Assembly (NCBI GenBank): GCA_963761525.1
Contig: CAVXHG010000002.1
Span: 496,001-560,000, forward strand
Source: BOG-931 sp963761525
GTDB lineage: Bacteria > Pseudomonadota > Alphaproteobacteria > Rhizobiales > Xanthobacteraceae
Length of the DNA stretch: 64,000 bases
Direction: 5' to 3'
A program made the position numbers and the translations under genes. A model generated the notes under the pieces. The model saw nothing but the letters and a program-made list of their open reading frames with translations, searched no databases and was not told where the DNA came from. This document shows, in pieces, positions 17,212 through 27,125 of this stretch; the stretch's first letter is position 1; every line of letters starts with the position of its first letter.

Positions 17212-19267
17212 ATGGCAACAGACGGCAATGGCACCAGAGCGACCGGCCCTCGGTGTGTGGCCCTGGTCGGCCCTTTCCAGAGCGGCAAGACCACGCTGCT
17301 TGAAGCGATCCTCGCCCGCTCGGGAGCAATTCCGCGGCAAGGCTCGATTGAAGCAGGCAACACGGTCGGCGATGCCAGCAAGGAAGCGCGTCATCACAAG
17401 ATGAGCGTCGAGCTTTCAGTCGCCACCACGGACTTCATGGGGGACGCTTACACTTTCCTCGATTGTCCGGGCTCGGTCGAGTTCGCCCACGACATGCGCG
17501 CGGTGTTGCCGGCGATCGATGTCGCCATCGTCGTCTGCGAAATGGATGAGAAAAAGATCCCGCAGCTTCAACTCATTCTGCGCGAACTGGAAGACAAGAA
17601 GATCCCGCGGGTTCTGTTCGTCAACAAGATCGACAAGGCGGATGCCCGCGTTCACGACGTGCTTCAATTGCTGCAGCCGGCTTCGCGCACCAAGCTGGTC
17701 TTGCGGCAAATTCCGACCTTCAAGGGCGACATCATCACGGGCTTTGTCGATCTCGCGCTCGAGCGCGCCTTTGTCTACAAGGAGCACGCCGCGTCGGAGG
17801 TCATCCCGCTCGAAGGCGATACTGCCGACACCGAAAAGACCGCACGTTTTTCGATGCTGGAAACGCTCGCCGATCACGATGACGAGCTGATGGAGCAGTT
17901 GCTCGAAGACATCCAGCCGCCGCGCGACAAAATATTCGACGATCTGAACTCGTGAACTACGCGAGGGTTTGGTGTGCCCGGTGATGATGGGCACGGCGAC
18001 ACGGACCAACGGTGTTCTGCGCTTATTGAAGGCGCTCCGGCACGAATCGCCGGGCATTGCCGAAACTGCAAAACGTCTCGGCGTGAAAGGCGGTAGCGAA
18101 GGTGTCGCCTATGTGCTCAAGACGCTGAACACGGGGCACGGCGGAAAAATGTCGGTTGCGCGCGTCCTGTCAGGGCAGGCGGCTGACGGCACGACCTTCA
18201 TTACCGGCGAAGGCGAGGTGGGCCGCGTTGCCGGCGTCTTCAAGCTGCTCGGCCAGAGCACGGAGAAGCGTGGGCCCGCGGCGCTCGGCGAAACCGTGGC
18301 GATGGCGAGGCTGGAAAAGGCCAGGACCGGCGAGACCTTGACCGCAGGCAAGCAGGCTCATGCGGCGCTTGCGAAAATCGAGCCCTATCCGCCGGTGCTC
18401 GCCATCGCGATCTCGGCCAAGGAACGCAAAGACGATGTGAAGCTCGGCCTCGCGATCAACAAGCTTGCCGAAGAAGACCCTTCAATCACCATCGTGCACA
18501 ACGCCGAGACCCACGAAGTCGTACTGTGGGGGCAGGGCGAAATGCATCTTCGTGTTGTCACCGAGCGGCTTGCGGATCGTTTTGGTGTCGCCATCGAGCG
18601 GCGTCAGCCGGCGGTAGGCTATCGCGAGACCATCCGCAAAGGCGTCGTGCAGCGCGGCCGCCACAAAAAGCAATCAGGCGGCCACGGCCAGTACGGCGAT
18701 GTCGTGCTCGACATCAAACCGCTGTCGCGCGGCGCGGGTTTCAGCTTCGAGGACAAGATCACCGGCGGCGTGGTGCCGCGCAATTACATTCCATCGGTCG
18801 AGGAAGGCGTGGTCGACGCGCTCAAGCATGGGCCGCTCGGCTTCCCGGTCGTCGATCTGCAGGTGGCGCTGGTCGACGGCTCTTACCACACGGTGGATTC
18901 GTCCGACATGGCGTTCCAGACCGCGGGCCGCATCGGCGTCCATGAGGGCCTGCCGCAGTGCCAGCCGGTGCTGCTCGAGCCGATCGACCTGGTCGAGATC
19001 GTTTGTCCGAACGAAGCGACAGCAAAAATCAATGCGCTGTTGTCGGGGCGCCGCGGCCAGATACTCGGCTTCGATACCCGCGACGGCTGGGAAGGTTGGG
19101 ACGTTGTGCGGGCGAAAATGCCGGAGGCGGAGATCGGCGACCTTATCGTCGAAGTTCGCTCGGCGACCGCAGGTGCCGGTACCTTCACTTTCAAGTTCGA
19201 CCACATGGCCGAACTCACCGGCCGTACCGCCGACCAGATCGTCGCCGCGCGCCGCGCCGCGGAGTAA
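17212..19267 (+). pseudogene. Elongation factor G-like GTPase, broken by a one-base insertion near 17945-17950
   Basis: ATG 17212 has GGGAGG upstream. The first frame carries GTPase motifs: GPFQSGKT (G1), DCPGSVEF (G3) and VNKIDKAD (G4). It stops at 17955 after FDDLNS. The second frame, from about 17948 to 19267, continues TRELREGLVCPVMMGTATRT, then EF-G domains II to V (GGHGQYGDVV, VPRNYIPSVEEGV, HTVDSSDMAF). Removing one A at 17947-17948 fuses them into about 684 residues, the usual length. Members are EF-G2-like GTPases whose ribosomal role is less clear than that of FusA. DUF1330 follows 4 bp later. Confidence 0.82.
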
Positions 19268-19271
19268 TTAA

Positions 19272-19577
19272 ATGCCAGCTTATTGGGTGGCGCGCTCGAA
19301 GATCAACGATCCGGCCGAGTACAAGAAATACACCGACCTGGTGCCGGGCATTATCGCCAAGTACGGCGGCAAGGTGCTGGCGCGCGGCGGGCGGTTCCAG
19401 ATCATGGAAGGCCCGGACAAGTTTCACCGTTTCGTGGTGATCGAGTTTCCAACCTTCGAGCAGGGCGTCGCCTGCTTTCAGTCGGACGAATACAACAAGG
19501 CTGCCGCGTTCCGCCGCGCCCATGGCGCAGGCGAAGTCGAAACCATCATGGTCGACGCCGGCGACGCTACGAAATGA
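19272..19577 (+). CDS. DUF1330 domain-containing protein
   Basis: 101 residues of the DUF1330 ferredoxin-like fold: MPAYWVARSKINDPAEYKKY, then KYGGKVLARGG, a central VVIEFPTFEQ strand and a DEYNKAAAFRRA helix. It has no signal and is cytosolic. Function is unknown for the family, which resembles small dimeric ABM-type proteins. It begins 4 bp after the EF-G-like stop and is probably co-transcribed with it. Confidence 0.88.
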   Translation: MPAYWVARSKINDPAEYKKYTDLVPGIIAKYGGKVLARGGRFQIMEGPDKFHRFVVIEFPTFEQGVACFQSDEYNKAAAFRRAHGAGEVETIMVDAGDATK

Positions 19578-19625
19578 TGAGTGCTCGCGGCGTTCGCCTA
19601 TCGGAAAATATGCAATATAGGACGA

Positions 19626-20609
19626 TTACTCCGGCTTGATGTTGGCCGCCCGGATTACCGTGGCCCATTTTTCAGTTTGCTCGACGACGAGTTTGTCGAG
19701 GCTGGCAGGTGATGCCCTAAAGGCCGTGGCGCCCAAGTCAACAAGCCGGGCGGTAAATTCAGGGTCGGCAAGACCAGCATCGATTTCTCTGTTGAGTTTG
19801 TCGATGATCTCGCGAGGCGTGCTCTTCGGAGCACCGATTGCGATCCAGGATGTAGCTTCGAAATCTGGGATGAAGTCCCCTAGCGTCGGAATGTCCGGCA
19901 ATGCCGGCGAACGTGCCGCGGTCGTGACCGCGAGCACACGCACCTTGCCGGTTTTAATGTATTCGATAGATGCCGGCAGAGCATCCATGGCAGCCAGTAT
20001 CTGCCCGCCGATGAGATCGGTGAGCATAGGCGCAGAGCCGCGATAGGGGATGTGCACCATTTCGACGCCTGCCGTTCGCTTGAACAGTTCGCCAGCCACG
20101 TGCGAGATTGTGCCGGACCCAAAGGAGGCCAGGCTGATTTTGTTCGGATTGGCCTTGGCGTAAGCAATAAGCTCGGGGACGGAATTGACCGGGAGAGAGG
20201 GGTTCACTTCCAGGACGAGGGGCGATGCACCAACACCGGCAACCATCGCAATGTCGCGCGTAAAGTCAAAATTGAGATTGGTATAGAGCGACTGATTGAT
20301 CATATTCGTGCTGAGGCCGGCAACGAGAAGTGTATAGCCGTCAGGCGGCGATCTGATGACCGTTTCGGTCGCGATATTGGTCGCGGCTCCGGGACGGTTC
20401 TCAATGACGAATGATTGACCGAGGCGCTTCGACAGCCATTGTCCAATCAATCGCGCTACGATGTCGATCGTGCCGCCGGCGGCATAACCGACGAGCAAAT
20501 GCACCGGACGCGAGGGATATGTATCCGCCCACGCGATCCGTGACGCGGTCGGGAGCGCGGCGACGCCCGCGGCCAGATGGAGGAATTTTCGTCGGTGGGG
20601 AAGTTTCAT
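19626..20609 (-). CDS. Bug/TctC family substrate-binding protein, Tat-like signal
   Basis: 327 residues starting at ATG 20609, with GGAAGACC just upstream. The leader HRRKFLHLAAGVAALP resembles a twin-arginine signal, followed by ADTYPSRPVHLLVGYAAGG, the Bug signature. Other hallmarks are RLGQSFVIENRPGA, SPPDGYTLLV and VHIPYRGSAP. It binds an unknown carboxylate in the periplasm. It is divergent from the LysR gene at 20773 with 163 bp between them, the classic arrangement for a regulator and its target. Confidence 0.88.
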   Translation of the reverse strand: MKLPHRRKFLHLAAGVAALPTASRIAWADTYPSRPVHLLVGYAAGGTIDIVARLIGQWLSKRLGQSFVIENRPGAATNIATETVIRSPPDGYTLLVAGLSTNMINQSLYTNLNFDFTRDIAMVAGVGASPLVLEVNPSLPVNSVPELIAYAKANPNKISLASFGSGTISHVAGELFKRTAGVEMVHIPYRGSAPMLTDLIGGQILAAMDALPASIEYIKTGKVRVLAVTTAARSPALPDIPTLGDFIPDFEATSWIAIGAPKSTPREIIDKLNREIDAGLADPEFTARLVDLGATAFRASPASLDKLVVEQTEKWATVIRAANIKPE

Positions 20610-20772
20610 GGCGGTCTTCCCAAAAATATTCGCGGATGTCGCAAGAGGGCGATGCTGGCAACTGGGCCGGACGCGCAACGCCGATGCTCAACGCAGCATG
20701 CAAAGCAACCTTTGAGAAATCCAATACATAATTGATCTACTACTCCATGCCGAATGGGCATAAAGTCGGACC

Positions 20773-21738
20773 ATGGATCTTCGGCACTTGCGAACCTTCC
20801 TTACCGTTGCCGAGCAGGGGACTGTCTCGGAGGCATCGCTGCGCCTGCGAATCGCCCAGCCCGCACTGTCCCGCCAAATCATGGAGCTCGAGGAAGAGCT
20901 CGGGCTGAGGCTGTTCGACCGCGTTCGACGCCGCCTGGTCTTGACCGGCGAGGGCGAGCAATTGCTCGGCGATTGCCGCGCCGTCTTTGGTGCAGTCGGG
21001 TCGTTAAGCGAGCGCGCTCAACGGCTGCGGCGAGCCGACGCCGGTATTCTGAGGGTCGCGACCACACCACAAACGATGGAAGGTGTGTTTTCTGCATTCC
21101 TGCATCGATACGCCGAACGCCGGCCGAATGTGCAAATCAAGCTGATCGAAGCAGTGGGACCAAGTCTGCTTGACAAGTTGGAACGCGGCGACGTCCATCT
21201 CAGCATCTGCCTGATGCAGACGATACAAACCGACGATCACCCTTTCGACAGTTATCCGCTGCCTCCAATGGAGTTTTTTGCTGCCAGCCATACCTCGCTC
21301 GCGCTTGGAACCGCGGGAAACATCGACATAACCAAACTTGCGCCTTATCCGCTGCTGCTTCTGGACTCCACTTCGGTGGTTCGCGGCACGTTCAATGCGG
21401 CTTGCCGCCTCGCGGGGCTAAAACCCAATGTTTTCGTCGAGAGCCGGTCGCCGCAGGCGTTGCTGGCGCTTGCAGAAGCTGGGCACGGCGTGGCGATCGT
21501 ACCCTCCATGCTACCAACACATCGCCATCGTCTGCGTGTCGTCCGCATAATGCACCGGCATAGACCGTTGCGTGAGCCGCTGGCCGCTCTCTGGGACAAG
21601 CGCCGTGCGCTCCCGCCCTACGCCAAAGACTTTTGTGAGTCCCTCGCTACGCACATGCGCGAGGTATTTCCGCTCTCGCAACCGGCCAAGCCAAGGCGCG
21701 GCGGCTCTACAAAGCGAGCAACAGTGCGGCCCGCATAG
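20773..21738 (+). CDS. LysR family transcriptional regulator
   Basis: 321 residues. The N-terminal winged helix-turn-helix (MDLRHLRTFLTVAEQGTVSE, then AQPALSRQIMELEEELG) is textbook LysR. The rest is a periplasmic-binding-protein-like effector domain (residues about 90-295). It would act as a tetramer that senses a small molecule and controls the divergent Bug gene at 20609 and perhaps others in the cluster. The effector is unknown. The C-terminal 20 residues are basic and probably disordered. Confidence 0.92.
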   Translation: MDLRHLRTFLTVAEQGTVSEASLRLRIAQPALSRQIMELEEELGLRLFDRVRRRLVLTGEGEQLLGDCRAVFGAVGSLSERAQRLRRADAGILRVATTPQTMEGVFSAFLHRYAERRPNVQIKLIEAVGPSLLDKLERGDVHLSICLMQTIQTDDHPFDSYPLPPMEFFAASHTSLALGTAGNIDITKLAPYPLLLLDSTSVVRGTFNAACRLAGLKPNVFVESRSPQALLALAEAGHGVAIVPSMLPTHRHRLRVVRIMHRHRPLREPLAALWDKRRALPPYAKDFCESLATHMREVFPLSQPAKPRRGGSTKRATVRPA

Positions 21739-21815
21739 TCACACGATATGAAGCGCACTTCGGGCAATAGCGCGTTCACGCGCGGCTCCCCGTCGGCGGA
21801 TGACGATAGTTAATC

Positions 21816-22796
21816 CTACTGCGGCTTGATCCCGGCGAACTGGATCACCTTGCCCCACTTCACCATCTCGTCTGCGATCAGTTTGCCGAACTCGGCAGGT
21901 GTCATCGGCATCGGGATGCCGCCAAGATCTTCGATGCGTTTCTTGATCGTGGCATCCGCGAGTGCGGCAGTGAGCTCGGTGTTGAGCTTGCTGATGATGT
22001 CGGGCGGGGTATCTTTTGGCGCCATCAGACCTTGCCACGCGAATGCTTCATAGCCCGGCACGAAATCGCTCACGGGTTGCAGATCAGGAAATAGCTCCAT
22101 CCGCTTTGCGCTGGTCACCGCAAGCGGGCGAAGTTCGCCCGATTTAATATGCGCCTGTGACAGGATCACCATGTCGAACATGACCTGATCCTGTCCGGCC
22201 AGCATATCGGTCACCGCAGGCGCATCGCCGCGATACGGCACATGCAGCATATTGGTGCCGGTCGACATCTTGAACAGTTCGCCGGCGAGATGCGGCGTGG
22301 AGCCGACACCGCCCGACGCCATATTGACCGTGCCGGGGTGCGCTTTCAGGTAGGCGATCAACTCGGGCACCGATTTGACCGGCAACGACGGATTCACGAC
22401 GAGGATCGTGGGGTCGGAAGCGATGCCGCCGATCGGCGCCAAATCCTTGGTGAACGAAAAGCTGAGATCCGGATTGATCACCGCGTTGATGACGTTCGGA
22501 TTTGCCACCATCAACAGCGTGTAGCCGTCAGGCGGGGCTTTCACGACATAATCGGCCGCGACCTGCTGGCCGGCCGAGCCGCGGTTTTCGACCACGAAGG
22601 TCTGGCCGAGCCGCTGCGAAAGCGCTCCACCGATCAGCCGGGCGATGATGTCCGCGGTGCCGCCGGGTGGAAATCCAACCTGGAGACGGATCGGGCGCGA
22701 CGGATAAGTATCGGCGCGGGCGCTGCGGAGGATCGCCGGAGTTGCAAGCACCCCAGCAGTGAGATTCAGGAAATGGCGGCGGGCAATGTGTTTCAT
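21816..22796 (-). CDS. Bug/TctC family substrate-binding protein, Tat-like signal
   Basis: 326 residues. The leader MKHIARRHFLNLTAGVLA has the RRxFL pattern of twin-arginine signals and is followed by RADTYPSRPIRLQVGFPPGG. The family blocks RLGQTFVVENRGSAG, APPDGYTLLM and LHVPYRGDAP are all present. It is the second of four paralogues in this cluster, with 105 bp to the next (22902-23873) on the same strand. No permease genes lie nearby and the ligand is unknown. Confidence 0.88.
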   Translation of the reverse strand: MKHIARRHFLNLTAGVLATPAILRSARADTYPSRPIRLQVGFPPGGTADIIARLIGGALSQRLGQTFVVENRGSAGQQVAADYVVKAPPDGYTLLMVANPNVINAVINPDLSFSFTKDLAPIGGIASDPTILVVNPSLPVKSVPELIAYLKAHPGTVNMASGGVGSTPHLAGELFKMSTGTNMLHVPYRGDAPAVTDMLAGQDQVMFDMVILSQAHIKSGELRPLAVTSAKRMELFPDLQPVSDFVPGYEAFAWQGLMAPKDTPPDIISKLNTELTAALADATIKKRIEDLGGIPMPMTPAEFGKLIADEMVKWGKVIQFAGIKPQ

Positions 22797-22901
22797 CCGC
22801 GCAAATTACACTGCCCCGGAATGGCAGGAAAGCCGCCGCAACCGGGCGTTATGCCGCGCCGTACGGCTCGTGCCGAATGCAGTGGCTGCAAGCAGCCGAG
22901 A

Positions 22902-23873
22902 TCATTCCTGCTTGATGTTGGCGGCTTTGATGAGCTTGCCCCACTTCTCGGTGTCGCCGACAAAGATCTTATCGAAATCCGCCGGGCTGCCGGTGAGCAG
23001 CGTGGTGCCGAGATCGGTCAATCGTGCGCTAAGAGTAGCGTCCTTCAGACCGGCATTGATCTCCTTGTTGAGTAAGTCGACGATGTCAGCCGGCGTTTTT
23101 TTCGGTGCCGCAATGCCGAACCAGGTGTTGGCTTCATAGCCTGGCAGGAATTCGCCGATCGCCGGCACATCCGGCAACAGTGGTGAACGGTTCCTGGTGG
23201 AGACAGCCAGCGCGCGCAACTTGCCGGCTTCGATAAAGGGGACGAGAGTTGTCACCGATTCAAACATCACCTGCGCCCTGCCGCCCAGCAGGTCGGTGAG
23301 CGCCGGCGCCGCACCGTGATAAGGCACGTGTAAAAGATCGACTCCGGCCATCAGCTTGAACAGTTCGCCTGCCATTTGCGGCGTCGTGCCGTTGCCGACT
23401 GATGCCATTTCGATCTTGCCGGGATTAGCCTTGGCGTAGGCGATAAATTCGGGAACCGTTTTCGCCGGCACCGATGGGTGCACCACCATGACCATCGGCA
23501 CATAAGCAATGCCGCAGACCGGCGCGATGTCGCGGATCAGGTCGAAATCCAGATGCTTGTAATACGACGCGCTGATCGACGATGACGAACTCATCAACAG
23601 CAGCGTGTAGCCGTCCGGCGGCGAGGTCACGACAGCTTCGATGCCGATCGTGCTGCCGGCGCCGGGACGGTTTTCGACGACGAACGGCTGGCCCAGCCGG
23701 TTGCTCAACCACTCGCCGATCAGCCGCGCATAGACGTCAGTCGGGCCGCCGGGCGGAAAGCCGACGATCAACCGCACCGGATGCGATGGATAGGTTTCCG
23801 CGGCGGCGGCGGGTGCAGTCGCCGCCAGCGCGATGGCACTGGTTGTTAGATGGAGGAAGTCCCGACGGTTCAT
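22902..23873 (-). CDS. Bug/TctC family substrate-binding protein, Tat-like signal
   Basis: 323 residues from ATG 23873. The leader MNRRDFLHLTTSAIALAATA is twin-arginine-like and ends in AAAAETYPSHPVRLIVGFPPGG. Motifs RLGQPFVVENRPGAG, SPPDGYTLLL and LHVPYHGAAP place it in the Bug family. In-frame codons further upstream lack a signal peptide and are not used. It is upstream of, and possibly co-transcribed with, the Bug gene ending at 21816, and divergent from the one starting at 24249. Confidence 0.88.
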   Translation of the reverse strand: MNRRDFLHLTTSAIALAATAPAAAAETYPSHPVRLIVGFPPGGPTDVYARLIGEWLSNRLGQPFVVENRPGAGSTIGIEAVVTSPPDGYTLLLMSSSSSISASYYKHLDFDLIRDIAPVCGIAYVPMVMVVHPSVPAKTVPEFIAYAKANPGKIEMASVGNGTTPQMAGELFKLMAGVDLLHVPYHGAAPALTDLLGGRAQVMFESVTTLVPFIEAGKLRALAVSTRNRSPLLPDVPAIGEFLPGYEANTWFGIAAPKKTPADIVDLLNKEINAGLKDATLSARLTDLGTTLLTGSPADFDKIFVGDTEKWGKLIKAANIKQE

Positions 23874-24248
23874 CACAACCCCACGGCCGGCATCGTATAT
23901 CGGCTGCGGCGGCGGAGAAAAGGCGGCAAGGCAGCACCGGGTTAGGCAGAGCCCGGCGACGCTTTGGAAGGTCCAATTCGTGATGTCGGCTTCGGTTACG
24001 ATAGCGACCAAAGAACTGACGTCAAATAACAACGCTAAGGGCCATGAGCCGACATCAGCGTAGCTACCAATTGTCATGCAATTGGCCTAGTGTATAGGCA
24101 GAGCTGCCGGTGGGACATGCCGACGTTCCGTGGAATCTAAAGGCAGCGATTGTGCCTTCGGCGGGCAAGCAGTCCGAAAAATAATTGACATTGATTGCGA
24201 CACCTCCGCGCTTGCAGAGAGGTGCTCAAGCTTATCGGGCATCACATC
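23874..24248. other. Intergenic region between divergent Bug genes
   Basis: 375 bp with no supported gene. Open frames here lack ribosome-binding sites and any family features. It must hold the promoters of the two divergent Bug genes; I see no clear named promoter or operator. Confidence 0.5.
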
Positions 24249-25226
24249 ATGAAACTTCCCCGCCGAACATTCTTACGTCTGACAGCGGGCGCTACTGCGC
24301 TGCCAGTCGTACCGCGGTTCGCTTGGGCGGAGACCTATCCCTCGCGGCCGGTGCACTGCTTTGTCGGCTTCCCCGCGGGTGGCCCGAACGACATCGTTGG
24401 TCGGCTGATAGCGCAATGGTTGTCAGAGCGCCTAGGCCAGCAATTCATAGTCGAAAACCGGCCCAGCGCCGGAGGCATTATTGCCGCACAGGCCGTCGCG
24501 AATGCGCCCCCAGACGGCTATACGCTTCTCATCGCTGGTGCGCCGCAGGCGATCAGCACCACGCTCTACGACGACCTCAATTTTAATCTCGTCCGTGACA
24601 TCGCTCCGGTCGCAGGCATCATTCGCGTACCCCTCGTCATGGAGGTGAACCCGGCGGTTCCAGCGAAGACGGTTCCTGAGTTCATCGCCTATGCCAAGGC
24701 CAATCCAGGCAAGCTTAATATGGCATCAGGGGGCACCGGAACCACGGATCATGTATCCGGTGAGTTGTTCAAGATGATGGCTGGCGTCAACATGGTGCTT
24801 GTGCCTTATCGCGGTGGCGCACCCGCGCTGACCGATCTACTCGGCGGGCAGGTGCAAGTATTATTCGATCCGATCCCCGCATCCATCGAGTACATGAGAG
24901 CGGGCAAGTTGCGTGTGCTGGCGGTGACGACCGCGACGCGCTCGGAGGCGCTGCCGGACATCCCGACCGTCGGCGAATTCGTGCCGGGCTACGAGGCAAG
25001 CTCGTGGTACGGCGTCTGCGCTCCCAAGAACACGCCCGCCGAGAGCATCGACCGGCTCAACAAAGAGATTAATGCCGGGCTCGCCGATCCCAAGTTGAAG
25101 GCTCGGTTTGCCGACCTGGGCGGTATGGTGCTCGCCGGCTCACCCGCCGACTTCGGCAAGCTCATCGCGCAAGAAACGGAGAAGTGGGGCAAGGTGATTA
25201 AGACCGTGGGGATTAAGCCAGATTGA
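24249..25226 (+). CDS. Bug/TctC family substrate-binding protein, Tat-like signal
   Basis: 325 residues from ATG 24249. The leader MKLPRRTFLRLTAGATALPV is a very good twin-arginine-type sequence (RRTFL) before AETYPSRPVHCFVGFPAGG. Family blocks RLGQQFIVENRPSAG, APPDGYTLLI and VLVPYRGGAP are present. Its leader and first 60 residues are close to those of the paralogue at 19626-20609, so the two look like products of duplication. The ligand is unknown. Confidence 0.88.
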   Translation: MKLPRRTFLRLTAGATALPVVPRFAWAETYPSRPVHCFVGFPAGGPNDIVGRLIAQWLSERLGQQFIVENRPSAGGIIAAQAVANAPPDGYTLLIAGAPQAISTTLYDDLNFNLVRDIAPVAGIIRVPLVMEVNPAVPAKTVPEFIAYAKANPGKLNMASGGTGTTDHVSGELFKMMAGVNMVLVPYRGGAPALTDLLGGQVQVLFDPIPASIEYMRAGKLRVLAVTTATRSEALPDIPTVGEFVPGYEASSWYGVCAPKNTPAESIDRLNKEINAGLADPKLKARFADLGGMVLAGSPADFGKLIAQETEKWGKVIKTVGIKPD

Positions 25227-25381
25227 GCATATTTCTACCTGCGCCGACATTCCATAGTTCCGTTAGGCGAATGCCTTGGCCCACGTCGGCTCGGGTCAAA
25301 AGCAGACATCGTTCGCCGTTAGTGCGATGTCCGCTCAAGTCTCGACACCGGACATTGCGGACGCGCTTACGATTGAACGCC

Positions 25382-26752
25382 CTAAGCCGCCACACGCGGC
25401 TCGCCGCCGCCGGGCGGCGGGACCGGCACCCCGTCGGCAGAATATTCGTTGAGTTTGTTGCGCAGCGTGCGGATCGAGATGCCGAGCACGTTGGCTGCGT
25501 GGGTGCGGTTGCCGAGGCAATGCTTTAGCGTCTCCAGAATGAGGTCGCGTTCCACCTCGGCGACAGTGCGGCCGACCAGTGCGCGTGACACCTGCTCGGC
25601 GGCGAGCGCGGCGTGCGCGACGCTCGGTACCGGGCGCTGCTGGTCGAGGCGGACACCGTCGGGCGCCATGATCGCTTCGGGGCCGATCTCGTTGCCGCTC
25701 GCCATCAGCACGGCGCGGTGCATGGTGTTTTCAAGCTCGCGCACATTACCGGGCCAATAGTTGACCGACAGCGTGCGCCGCGCTTCCGCCGACAGCGGAC
25801 GGATCGGCGTGCCGTTCGCCGCGGCGTATTTCTTGATGAAGTAGACAGCGAGCTCGATCACGTCGGCCGGGCGTTCGCGTAGCGGCGGAATTTTGAGATT
25901 AACGACGTTGAGGCGGAACAGCAGATCCTCGCGGAACGTGTGCTCGCGTACCGCTTCGGCGAGGTTGCGGTTCGACGTTGCGATGATGCGGATATCGATC
26001 GGCACCGGCCGTGAGCCGCCGACGCGGTCGATCATGCGCTCCTGGATTGCGCGCAGTAATTTCGCCTGCAAGCGCACGTCCATTTCGGAAATCTCGTCGA
26101 GCAGCAACGTGCCGCCGTTGGCTTCCTCGAATTTGCCGATCCGCCGTCCCACCGCGCCGGTAAAGGCGCCCTTCTCGTGGCCGAACAGTTCGGACTCCAG
26201 CAGCGTCTCCGGGATCGCAGCGCAGTTGACGCAAATGAACGGCTTTTTGGCGCGGCCTGACCGGCCATGGACGTAGCGCGCCAGGACCTCTTTACCGGTG
26301 CCGGATTCACCGGTGATCATGACGGAGGCTTCGCTCGCGGCGATCTGTTGCGCGAGCTTGACAACCCGCGCCATGCTGTCGTCGCGGTAGATGAGATCGC
26401 GTGTATCGTCGGCGACGGCGGCCAATACCGCGGCGATCAGTTCAGCATCCGGCGGCAGTGGGATGTATTCCTTGGCGCCGGCATGGATCGCCGCGACCGC
26501 CGCGCGCGCGTCGGTCGCGGTGCCGCAAGCGACGATCGGCGCGTGGATGTGCTCGGCTTCCAGTGCGGCGACCAGAGCGCGGATGTCGATCGCCACGTCA
26601 ACCATCAAAAGGTCGGCGCCGCGTCCCGAGCGCAGCACCGCAAGGGCCTGGGCGATATCGGTGGCGTGGGTAACCGTCGCGCCTTTGTCCATCGCGATCT
26701 TGGTCGCGGTGGTGAGCTGCCCGTGCAGCGTGCCGACGATGAGGAGGCGCAT
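25382..26752 (-). CDS. flbD: Sigma-54-dependent flagellar regulator FlbD
   Basis: 456 residues. Residues 1-115 are a receiver-like domain that lacks the usual acidic pair (LLIVGTLHG instead of a DD motif) and the KP motif (YIPLPP). The AAA+ domain has Walker A GESGTGKE (148-155), the sigma-54 contact loop GAFTGA (195-200) and LLLDEISEM. A Fis-type helix-turn-helix ends the protein (NRTHAANVLGISIRTLRNKL). In Caulobacter, FlbD activates late and represses early flagellar genes under FliX control. It is the last gene of the fliF operon; AAGGA precedes the ATG. The likely target here is the fliK promoter. Confidence 0.92.
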   Translation of the reverse strand: MRLLIVGTLHGQLTTATKIAMDKGATVTHATDIAQALAVLRSGRGADLLMVDVAIDIRALVAALEAEHIHAPIVACGTATDARAAVAAIHAGAKEYIPLPPDAELIAAVLAAVADDTRDLIYRDDSMARVVKLAQQIAASEASVMITGESGTGKEVLARYVHGRSGRAKKPFICVNCAAIPETLLESELFGHEKGAFTGAVGRRIGKFEEANGGTLLLDEISEMDVRLQAKLLRAIQERMIDRVGGSRPVPIDIRIIATSNRNLAEAVREHTFREDLLFRLNVVNLKIPPLRERPADVIELAVYFIKKYAAANGTPIRPLSAEARRTLSVNYWPGNVRELENTMHRAVLMASGNEIGPEAIMAPDGVRLDQQRPVPSVAHAALAAEQVSRALVGRTVAEVERDLILETLKHCLGNRTHAANVLGISIRTLRNKLNEYSADGVPVPPPGGGEPRVAA

Positions 26753-26783
26753 GTTGTTATTCCTTGTTAGCTAGCCGCGCGGC

Positions 26784-27125
26784 TTACGCTCGCTCTGCCT
26801 TGATGATTTCTGTCATGGTCACGCCGAGTTTCTCTTCCACCATCACGACTTCACCGCGCGCCACCAGCCGGTTATTCACGTAGATATCGATCGCTTCGCC
26901 GACTTTGCGATCGAGTTCGAGCACGGTGCCCGGTCCGAGCTTGAGCAGGTCGCCGACGTCCATTCGCGCGCGCCCGAGCACGGCGGAAACCTGAACCGGG
27001 ACATCGAACACCGCTTCCAGATCGGCGGCGGTCCGCGAGCTTGGACCGTCCTGCTGGGTTGGAACCGGCAGGTCGGGTTGCGCATCCTCGAGGTTTGGCA
27101 GCGGAATTTTGCCTTCCTCACTCAT
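26784..27125 (-). CDS. fliN: Flagellar motor switch protein FliN
   Basis: 113 residues. A variable acidic/proline-rich N-terminus is followed by a SpoA/FliN domain: DLEAVFDVPVQVSAVLGRAR, LLKLGPGTVLELDRKVGEAI and ARGEVVMVEEKLGVTMTEI. FliN forms the lower C-ring of the motor with FliM and docks the export apparatus. Its ATG overlaps the fliH stop (ATGA) and GAGGAG precedes it, so the two are translationally coupled. Confidence 0.95.
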   Translation of the reverse strand: MSEEGKIPLPNLEDAQPDLPVPTQQDGPSSRTAADLEAVFDVPVQVSAVLGRARMDVGDLLKLGPGTVLELDRKVGEAIDIYVNNRLVARGEVVMVEEKLGVTMTEIIKAERA

